DNA of 64,000 nucleotides, taken from the NCBI GenBank assembly GCA_016858145.1, contig JAEHOE010000148.1:243210-307209 (forward strand), given 5' to 3'. Position 1 is the stretch's first letter. Each line of letters opens with the position of its first letter. This DNA comes from Edaphochlamys debaryana (Eukaryota > Chlorophyta > Chlorophyceae > Chlamydomonadales). Below the pieces are notes generated by a model. The model saw nothing but the letters and a program-made list of their open reading frames with translations, did no database searches and had not been told where the DNA came from. Position numbers and translations under genes: made by a program. Positions 11,697-21,600 of the stretch are shown one piece after another.

Positions 11697-13448
11697 ATGG
11701 CTTGCCCGCTGCCGGCCCGCGCAGCAGCGGGCCACGTTTGCGCCACAACTAGCGTTTCTAGTCCCGTGCGAGCATCGCCCGCGCCCTGCGTTTCTGGGCA
11801 TCAACGACGAGGTGGCTGTGCAGGTGTGTCCAGTCGCGGGCTCTGAACCCCGCCCTATTGCTCAGGCGCATTGTGATGGGAAAAACCCTGCTGCGCTGGC
11901 GCCAGCTGAGTCGACTGCTCGCAAACTTCGGATGCTTCTGCCGCATTGCGCGCAGCGCGAGCCTATGGCGAGGCGCCCAGCACCACCACGTCCACCAGCA
12001 CCAGCGCGGAGTCTCCCCGTGGCCTGCTGGGGAGCATCCGCATAAAAGTCAACCCGCCCAGGCCCACCTCGGCTCCCCCAGCCCCGCCATCCCTCATCCA
12101 CAGCCCCGCCTTCGTGCAGCGGGAACTCATCAAGCCGGTGAGCTGCATGCTACTACCAGGCTCTGTTCACCGAGTGAATACGATGGGAGCCGCTCCCTGC
12201 GCAGCCAAGTTGCTCTAACCCCCCGGCCCCTCCCCCGCAACGTCGCTGCAGGGCGAGGTCGCACCGGGGCCCAGTGCTCCCCCAGCCGTCACCGAGCGGC
12301 CACGGGTATCTCGGGACGAGAGCGACGGCGAGCGACCGGGCAGCCGCCTGGCAGAGGTGATCAAGCGGTGAGCCGGGGCAACTTGGCAACTGGGCTGGAA
12401 AGGTCGCCGACGTGCTACACACCGGCTGGCGAGGGCCGCCTCAGGCCCGACGGGGTGAGCCCCGGGCAGGGCTTCTTACACTGCGCTCCCAAACTCTCCC
12501 CCTCCCCTTCCCGAATCCTCCCCCCTCCCTCCCCTCCGCCCAGCGTTGACCGCAGCCTGGACGAGCTGGAGCAGAAGCCGCTGCCCCTGCAGCGGGAGAT
12601 CTACCAGGCCTCACGCAGCCCCGTGGGGAAGGCCACGGGCATTGCCCTGGAGGCGGCTGCCAAGGTGGGGAGGGGCTGGGGAGGGGGGGGGTTGAGGAGG
12701 GCTGAGCGGGGGGGGGCAGGGAAAACAGGGTCGGGGCGGGCCCTGGAGGCGGCGGCCAAGGTGGGGAGGGGCTTGGGAGGGGGGGGGGATGAGGAGGGCT
12801 GAGCGGGGGGGGGCAGGGAAAACAGGGTCGGGGCGGGCCCTGGAGGCGGCTGCCAAGGTGGGGACTGGGGGAAGGGGGTGGGAACAAGAGGGAGAGGCAA
12901 GGCGGACAGTAAAGGCTGTGCTGGCGCGATTGGGCGTTGCATAGGCGGGCAAGGGAGGGCACGGGAGGTGGCCCTGGGTGAGCAAGAGGGGCGGGGGGTT
13001 CGACGAGGGCTGGCTTCTGAACCCTTACTTTCTTACTCCCGCCCTGCTTCTCCAGGTGACTGTGGCTGCCACCAAGGAGGCGGTCAAGGTGGCGGTGCCC
13101 ATGGGACAGTGAGTGGGCCCCTGGGGGGTGCACGGGGGGTGGGGGCTTCACATGTAGAGTGGCCCACCGCTCAGGCGGTGGTAGCGAGCCGCAGCGCGCC
13201 AACCGCTCTCCCCGTTCGGGCTTGCTGGCTGCCACCAAACCTCCCTCTCCCCCTCCCTTTCCCCCTCCCTCTCCCCCTCGCTCTCCCCCTCTTCTCCCCC
13301 CCCCCTTACCCCTAGGTGGGTGCTCAAGGAGGGCGCCAAGGCCGCCATGGCCCTCATGCAGCGGGCCATGCAGGAGGCAGCGCGCAAGGAGGTGGAGGGG
13401 GGCACGGGCACGCGCCGCATCAGCGTCAAAAAGAAGCGGGAGGACTGA
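11697..13448 (+). CDS. Small protein of unknown function
   Basis: Six exons join in phase: 11697-11823, 11956-12137, 12252-12367, 12544-12664, 13056-13108 and 13316-13448, giving 243 residues. The start was chosen for its AAAATGG context and because 127 nt of exon 1 gives exactly the phase exon 2 needs. The N-terminus (MACPLPARAAAGHVCA) is rich in Ala, Ser, Pro and Arg and lacks acidic residues, so an organelle transit peptide is possible. The middle is Pro/Ser/Glu-rich and probably disordered. The C-terminal third is a likely amphipathic helix (VTVAATKEAVKVAVPMG, then EGAKAAMALMQRAMQEAARK) ending in a basic ISVKKKRED. I do not recognise a family. Genes on both sides share its orientation. 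Splicing at a duplicated donor at 12761 would add 32 residues in frame. Confidence 0.65.
12644..12862 (+). repeat. Three tandem copies (about 96 bp) of an exon end plus donor
   Basis: The sequence encoding ALEAAAK with its GTGGGGA-type donor appears at 12644-12670, 12740-12766 and 12837-12862, with the intron sequence between copies also repeated. Donors are at 12665, 12761 and 12858. The first-to-second spacing is 96 nt, a multiple of three, with no stop between them. Before the third donor a stop codon intervenes. Confidence 0.85.
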
Positions 13449-15638
13449 AAGACGGGGAAGGAATGACGCGGGGGATGGCTGAAGGAAGGTAGGCAAGGGT
13501 CTGTGGCCCTACGAGGGACGGATGAAGGGAAGAGCCGGAGGGTGGAGCGGCCGCGTGGAGCGGACTGGCGGAGCTGCGGCCTCGGGGGGCTACCTCACGG
13601 AGGAGCCGCGTACGCGGAGGCACGGCCGCTGGCGCCAGCGCTGATGCTGAGGCGGCTGGGGCATGGAGCCGCAGCCTGGGGTGGCACGTGGAGCGTGTAT
13701 GTGTTCACGGAGGCACGGCCGCTGGTGCCTGAGCCCAGCGACGGCGCGTCGGAGCTCCGTGGAGGAGCGGCGGCTGACCTGCGGAGCTGCTGGCCCCTGG
13801 CGCGGCGGCGGGGCATCGCGTGCCTGGGCTTGCTGAAGCGAGAACGGGCTGGCGGGGCTCTGGGACAGGGCCTGGTCCCCCAGGGGGGCATTGCGGGGCA
13901 CGGCTGAGGCGACGGCGGCTGAGGCGGACGCAGGGCTGCCAGCCATCTCCGAGGAAGGGGGGGACAACACCGCAGCAGCAGCGGCCGCGGGGAAGGCTGG
14001 CGGGGCTCTGGCCCAGGGGGGCGTTGCGGGGCACGGGGCTGCGCCGCTGGGGCGGAATGGGTGCACAAGCACTGCAGCCAGAGGGAGCCGGCGCTGCGGT
14101 CGCTTGCGTTGGCGCAGGGAGGGAGCGCTGGGGCGGACGCAGCCGGCGGGAGCTGGTCGCTGGCGAAGAAGTACGGACGGAGCGCTGGGCTGCGGCCGCC
14201 CCGATCCCTCCCCAGGGCCTAGTACGGCAGCGCTGGGTGGAGACTGGGTAGCTGCCGGGGCCCTGACTGCGCTTGTGTGGAGGAGTGCCGAGGTTTCGTG
14301 GTGAGTCGGCATAAAGCAGCCGGCAGGCTGCTGTGACGGACCGGGGGCGGGGCCGCTTGAGCCGATAGCCGTGGCTGGTCGGGGCGCGTCTCTGTCGGGG
14401 TTCGCGTGTATTGTCGTGACCCGTGGTCTGGATAGCCATTAGCGGCGCATGTTGTACTTGAAGCGAGAGAGTTGATAGGAAGATGCCGACATGAAGAATG
14501 CTCCGTAAAGCTGAGGGAGCGAGTGTCAAGCGCTGGTTCCAGCCCGGGGGGCAGGGCGGAGGCAAAGCCCTCGGGCCTGGCCCAACACCCGTTTTGCGTG
14601 AGCGCGAGACGACGGTGGAAGAGACGGAGAGGGGCGGTACGAGCTGTGTCTGTGCTTTGCAGCTCATAGCGGGGCGATGCCCCTATTTTGCTCCTGATCT
14701 ATGTGGACACGGGGGCAGTCCAGAGTCGCGGTACGGTCATATACTTGGTTTGCCTGGGGTTTTGCCACGATGTGTGGCAGCTCTTGCGGCTGGCGTGAGG
14801 GGGTTTACGTATTACCGTAGTTCGTCCGCATTATTGTGGACGTAATTTTTGGCGGGATGGCGCCCATGGTGGTGGTTGGATGGCGACCGGTCGGGAAGCG
14901 GTTAGGGAAGGCTTCGGGAGGGCGTGCCTCCTGAGGTCGCTCGCTATGCAACGAGGTCAACACCACGGCAGAACATGTTTGGTGCAGAGCCCACCCCACC
15001 CTCAAAAGGCCTCAGCCCCACCTGGACCCGCTTCGAACGGCTTCGGACAACTTTGCAGTGCTCTGGCGAAAGCCCTGGTTGCATGGTCACCGCGTCATTG
15101 CGGGTTGCACCTACCAGTCCCCGATTGTTCGGAAAGGAACCTGGGTCTGCACTTTGCTGGCCTGCTTCTCGCGTCTCCTTCCCATGGACCCTCCAGGCTC
15201 CAGCAGCGCAGTCAGGAGCAGGAGGAGCGGTAGCCGGTAGGCAGCTGGACACGAGCACGGGGGGCTGGATCGCGCTGGTGGAATCGGGGGTCCGATCTTC
15301 GATGAGGAAAACTGAGGTGAAGATGGGGCGGGGCGGGGTGCAGGGGGTTGGCGGGCTGGGCCACGCCGACCCGCGGGCGTCACGCCGGCCCCCGGCGATC
15401 CGAACCCTGGGCAGCATGCTGTCACTGCATAGCCCACCTTCATATACTGCAGTATGCATCCGTTGTAACCAGATCGCTTTGGGACCTGCAGAGCCCTCGC
15501 TCGAGGCGGCATTGCACGGGATAGCGCGCAAACCCGATAGCGTGCTCCTGTACCATTGAAGGGCACGACCTAGCGACCGATAAGCTTACCGGCATGATCT
15601 AGCTGTATAGGCGCGCGGACGAGCGCGCAACTCGCGAG
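13449..15638. other. 2.2-kb intergenic region with internal repeats
   Basis: The segment 13500-14300 is GC-rich and open in several frames on both strands, but the translations are low-complexity with no domain. It contains short repeats: CACGGAGGCACGGCCGCTGG near 13616 and 13708, and a GGCTGGCGGGGCTCTGG block followed by GGGCATTGCGGGGCACGG near 13849 and 13995. From about 14300 the base composition becomes more even. A TGTAA sits at 15464-15468, far from any stop codon. I could not build a gene. Confidence 0.4.
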
Positions 15639-18600
15639 ATGGGTGTGCCGGGCTTTTTCGCCTGGGTAAAGCGGCGCTATCCTTGCGTCGCCAAGTACAT
15701 CGTGAAGAAGAATGACCGCTGGGATGACGCTGACCAGCCGGCGGACATGCTGTTCGTTGGTAAGTGTCGAGCGCTGGGGAGGGCGGGAGCAGGCACCCGG
15801 CGGGCACTCTGGGCGCTCTGGGAGAGGAGGGAGAGGCTTGAAGGAGGGTTAAACAGAGCAGTCCTCCCCACCTCTTCGACTCGTACGCCCCCATCAAACG
15901 TCAGCTGTGCGTAGGAGGAGTGGAGGGGGGGTCAGCGACAGGCAGCCCACACCTCTTGGGGTCCTGGCCCAAGGGCGTCAGTTGCAGGCAGCCTATGCAG
16001 TGTCCCAATCCTGGGTAGCACGTGCAGTGTGGGTTGCACGTGCAGTGGAAAGAGTGGACACGGATGTCCACCCACAGGCCCAGGCTCACCCGGCTCCAAA
16101 CAACACTGCGGCCAAGCCGGCCGACCCCCCCTGACCTCCCCTCCCCTCCCCTTTCCTCCCAACGTCCGCGCCCAGACATGAACCACATCATCCACAGGTG
16201 TGGCATCCACGGGAGTGGGGAGTGGGCAAAGGGTCAGGAAACAGCTAGGGGCCTGGGGCGGGGCTAGGCAGAGGCATACCGGGAAACGGCTTTGGAAACG
16301 GCCTTGGAAACGGCGGTGGCTACGAGCACACCCAGGGGGTGTGGGGGCGCAATGCACTGCTGCACAGCCGCCCCATGAGACAGGGCCGCGGGCCTCATTA
16401 CCGGCGCCCAGGGCTCGCCCAGGGCCACAGGGGCATCCGCGGGGTGGGGGGTGGGGGGGGGGTCGTGGAGGAAGGGCCGTCCACCGGTTGTTGGTCAGGC
16501 ACACCGCTGCCACGTACGCCGTGCCGGCCCTAGATGGCGAGCCAACGGCGTTGATGGCCGTTGTGTCCAACTCGCACCTCGGCACGTCCACCCAACGCGG
16601 CGACGCCGAGTCACCTGAGCTAACCCCTGGCACTCTCTCCCTGCGCACCTCCACATGTCTACCCAAACCGCCCAACGCAAGCCTAGTCACCTGACCTAAC
16701 CCCTATCATGCCCCACTCTTCCCTTCTTTGCTTGGATCCCTCCGTCCAGCTGCACCCACGCCGCCATCGCCCGCGAGGGGGTGCCGTACGACGATGACTC
16801 AGCCTTCGCGCGCATGGAGGCGTACCTGACCGCCCTGCTGGAGGTGGCGTCGTCGGGATCCGGATCCGATGGCGACCAGGATCCCGCGCCGGCCCCTTCT
16901 GGATCCGGATCCGGATCTGGACCTGGATCTCAGCTGCGGCTGCTGTTTGTGGCAGTTGACGGCGTGGCCCCTATCGCAAAGATGAACCAGCAGCGCACGC
17001 GCCGCTTCCTTTCGGCCCACGTGGCCGAGGTGACGGAAAAAGTCGGTGAGCGGCAGCGAAGGGACACAGCAGGAGGGTGGGGTGCGTGGATGTTTAGCAG
17101 GCGGGAGGAAGGAGGGAGGGGTCACGGCCATTGAGGTTACGGTCGATTGTGTGCTCCGGGGCCGGCCGAAGAGAGGGCGGGCGGCCTACGGTGGGTTGGG
17201 GAGCGAGGGGCGGGCCGATGGCCACCTACCCCCGCCCTCTCACCAGCGCGCATCTCTCCTGTGCCTTCTCTTTGCGAACCCTCCGTGTGCCCCCCGCGTG
17301 GCCCTCACTGCTGCTCTGCTCCTCTCCGTCTCCTCAACCCGTACCGTTATGCCCCCCCCCCGCCCCCCCCCCCCCATCTAGGCCATCCAACTTCTAGATC
17401 TTCAAAGATCACCCACCGCCCCCCACCCCTGTCCGCCCACCCTAAACCCTAAACCCTAAACCCACAGAGAAGGAGGTGCGCTCCGAGATGGCCTCTCAGG
17501 CCGGCGGCGAGCGCCACATCCCCGATTTGAGCAGCGGCCGCTTCGACCCAAACATCATCTCACCCGGCACAGAGTTTAGTGAGTGCGGGCTTGTGTTCAG
17601 GGCTGCTCGTTGAATTAGCTGATAAATATGCGGGCTTGTGTGAGTCATGGTGCTTCCGGCGCCGCGCGGGCTGTAGCCCAAGCTGCCGAGTCGGTGCAGC
17701 ACGCAGCCACGCACGAGTCTGCTAAGTTGAGAGCACCAGCCCCTTCTCGCTCTCCAGGCATCATAATCAGTACGCAAGAGCGTGCGGTCCTGTGTGTCTT
17801 GCGAGCTGCCACCCCCGGGCTGCTGACCTGTTGGCCTGTGCACTCTATCGTAGTCCTGCCTCTATCGTAGTCCTGCCTCTATCCTAGTCCTGCCTCTATC
17901 CTAGTCCTGCCTCTATCCTAGTCCTCTACCTACAGAGGAGGCTGCCCGTTCCTGCAGAGCATGCGGAGCGTGCACAAGCAGCGCCCGTTCCCGCTCATAC
18001 CCGAGTGTGAGGCCGCCCCCTGACCTCCTCCACGCTTCCTACCCTCCCACCCCCTACCCCCGTTGCACTTGCATGCCCAAAGCACCCCAGCGACCTGCCG
18101 GTCTGTTACCTGCGACTTTATAGTGCTTCGGGATAGCGTTCAGCCGCCGCTGCCTACGCCACTTTCAGCTCCAGCCTCAGCGCACGCCTCTTCCGCGGAC
18201 ACCCGAACCTATCATGGACACGCTGGCGGTATGTACCTTCTCCGGCAATCCCACTAACCATTCGACGCTCTCCCGCTTATCAGCTTCAAACACCCCCTAC
18301 CCCCCCCCCCCTTCGCCCCAGTGATGCACGTGGCGGCCCGCATCCGATCCATGCTGGCGGCACGGGTGGCCTCCGACCCGCGGTTCTCCAACCTCAGGGT
18401 GAGGGCGGGGTGGGGTGGGGTTTGGGGTGGGGTTTGGGGTTGGGGCTGGGGATCCGATCTCGGGGCTACGACAGGGGCGGTGGCCGGCCTCCCCACACCA
18501 CGTCTAGCCGTCCTACTCCCCCCCTCCTTCCCCCCCTCCTCCTTCCCCCCCCTCCTCCTTCCCCCTCCTGTCAGGTGATTGTGTCTGACGCCTTCGAGCC

Positions 18601-21600
18601 CGCTGAGGGGGAGCACAAGATCATGCGCTTCATCCGCCACCTGCGCACACGGCCCGAGTACGACCCAAACACACGCCACGTGATCTACGGACAGGTGGGC
18701 TTGGGGGTTAAGTAGGGAACTGGGGCAAGACACGGGGGTGGGGGGTAGAGAGACGGGGGCTGGAGGGCGAGTCCCCTGATGGTGGGGCGCTCACCATGGG
18801 TTACAACTGGTGGGGTCTGCTCAGTTTTGGCAGTTGGAGCCATGCTCCATCCTGACGATTATCCGGCCCGATGCTGGGTTGCCAGCTGCTCCCTCTTGGA
18901 TTGCCGCCTCGCGGCTTGTGCCGCCATCAAGGCATGGAGATGCGGGCTGGCAGCAGCACCTATGCCCGCCCACGTGCCCACGTGGCTGCACTGACTCCCC
19001 CTTTCCCCTTACCCCCCTCCCCCCCTGTCAGGACGCCGACCTCCTCCTCATATCTCCCTGCTGCTCCACGAGCCCCACGTGTGCATACACCCCCTTCCCC
19101 TCCCCCCCCTCCTCCCTCCCCCTCCTCCCTCCACCCCTCCCCCCCCCCTGACAGGACGCCGACCTCCTCCTCCTCTCCCTCCTCCTGCACGAGCCCCACG
19201 TGCGCATACACCCACTTCCCCTCCCTCCCATCCTCCCTCCCCCCCCTCCCCCCCCCCCCCCCCCCTGACAGGACGCCGACCTCCTCCTCCTCTCCCTCCT
19301 CCTGCACGAGCCCCACGTGCGCATACACCCACTTCCCCTCCCTCCCATCCTCCCTCCCCTTACTCCCTCCCCCCTCCCCCCCTGACAGGACGCCGACCTC
19401 CTCCTCCTCTCCCTCCTCCTGCACGAGCCCCACGTGCGCATCCTCCGGGAGGGGCACCTGGACGCACCCCCGACCGCCGCCGCTGCCCGGGAGAAGGCGG
19501 CGGGCGGCGGCAAGGGCGGATCCGCAGCGGCTGGATCCGGATCTGGAGCAGCTGGATCTGGATCTGGATCTGGGCTCGCGGTAGCTGGATCTGGATCTGG
19601 ATCTGGGCCCACGATAGCTGGATCTGGATCTGGGCCGGCGGATCCGGTTTTTGAGGAGGTGGACATCAGCGTGCTGCGGGAGTGCCTGCAGTGGGAGTTT
19701 GCGGAGCTTTGCGGTGGGTCCCCGGGGGGGGGGGGGCGGGGAGGGCTGGGTGTGGGTGCGGAGGACGACGGAGGAGAGAATATTACCGGTATTGTAGTTC
19801 AACTATAACACTACGAAATGGGGCCGGGTGGGCCCCTTCCGCTTGCCGGCAGTCAAACCGTGTGCCCTCCGCCTGCACCCCAGGCGCGCCCGACGGCCGG
19901 CCGCTGCATGTCGGTCTCGCGGACGACGATTCGTCTTCTGAGGAGGAGGCGGAGGCGGAGGCGGGTGTGGAGGAGGCGGCGGAGGCGGGGGAAGAGGCAG
20001 ATGAGGATGTCGAGGAGGGGGAGGCGGAAGAGGGGATGGAGGAGGGTCAAGAGGACGAGGCGGGGACGAGCGCACCTGCCGCCGCGCCCGCGCCCGCGCC
20101 CATGCCCGGACCCCTGATTGCTCCACTCGGCGGCACCCCGGCGGCGGCGGCAGTGACGGCGGCGGCAGCAGCACCCCTGGTGTCGGTTGCATCGCCGCCG
20201 CCGCTGGCCCTCCCGCCGCTCCCGCCGGCCCTGGCTCTGGCGCTGGGCCCAGCGCGGATGACTGCGGCCGCGGCGGCGGCGACGCCGCTGGTGGCGGCGC
20301 CGCCGAGGGTCGTGCCAGTGGTGGTCCTGCCCGGGGCGGTGGCGGCGGCGGCAGCGCCGCCGGCGGTGGTCAACCGGTCCCTGCCGCTGCCGCTAGCGCT
20401 GCAGATGGCCCAGCGGCACGCGCCGCCGCCGCCGCCGCCGCCGCCGGGGGCGCTGCTGGTGCCGCCGCCAGCGGGCCAGCCGCCGGCGGCGCCGCTGACG
20501 CCGACGTCGCTGCCGCCGCCGCTGGCGGCGGCGGGGCCGTCGGGGTCTCTGGACGAGCCGGCAGGCCCGCCAACGCCACCGTCCTTCGCCGAGCCCCCGC
20601 CGCCGCTGCTGGACCCCGCCGGCGCCGCGGCGTCGGCGGCAGCGTCGGCGGCTGTGGCAGCGGCGACGGGGCGTGCGGTTCCGCCGCCTGCCGCAATGAG
20701 CTCCGCCGCCGCTGCAGCGGCGGCGGCGGCAGCCGTGGCGGCAATGACGGGACGGCCGGTAGCGCCGCCAGCGCCCGCCGCTGCCGCTGCTGCTGCTGCC
20801 CTGCCCGCAAGACCGGACTGTACGACGGCTGCGGCGGCGGCGGCAGTTGTGGTGACGGCGGCGCCGCCAGCCCGGCCCAAGCCCACGTGCCGGGGGTGGT
20901 GGCCGCTGTCGCCCCACGCGGATCTGACCGCGCCGCCGCCGTCCTCCGCCATGTACAGATCCGCCTCTGGATCCAGCGTCGGATCCCGATCAAGATCTGG
21001 CCCCCTCGGATCTGGAGCCGGATCTGGATCTGGATCCAGGCCTGGGGCGGCGCCGCCTGCGCCGGATCTCAAGTTTGACTTTGAGCAGGTTCTGGAGGAC
21101 GTGGTGGTCCTCACCTTTTTGGTGAGAGAGAGCTCTTGAAAGAAGAGAGAGGGGGATGTCACGAATACACGGCCTCTACCGTCCCAAGGAGTCGGGGCCG
21201 AGCTGAGAGGCATTCCCTACCTGCTCCTTCCATCCGCCCCATCCCCCCCTGTCCGAGCCCCTACCGTCCCACCTTCCCAAAGTCCCTGCATCCCTCCTCC
21301 CGCTGCCGTCCTCCCAAACCCCCTCCGCGTTACCGTGCGTCCTGACACCTCGGACTACCCCTCGTGACTACCCCCCGCCCCCTCCTCCCCTCCCCCCATC
21401 TCCCCCCCTGTCAGGCCGGCAACGACTTCCTGCCCCACGTGCCCTCCATCGACATCTACGACCAACCGTCGGGCCTGGAGCTGCTGCTGGCCGCCTACAA
21501 GGCGGCGCTGCCCGACATGCGGGGCTGCATCACGCAGGTCGGTTGGCGGTTGGGTTGGTTGGTTGGTTGGTTGGGGCGGCTGGCGTTTATGACGGTTGTC

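Noticed and set aside
13590..14667. 240- and 320-codon minus-strand ORFs between the small-protein and XRN genes
   Set aside because: Translations are Pro/Ala/Ser/Arg-rich without a domain, overlap in several frames and have no supporting splice sites.
18871..19584. 237-codon plus ORF with repeated [18 protein letters not shown] units
   Set aside because: It is the wrong-frame reading of the fourfold duplicated XRN acceptor and exon start.
20047..21213. 388-codon minus-strand ORF opposite the XRN insertion
   Set aside because: It is the antisense shadow of GC-rich Ala/Gly codons. The plus frame is phase-linked to conserved XRN exons on both sides.
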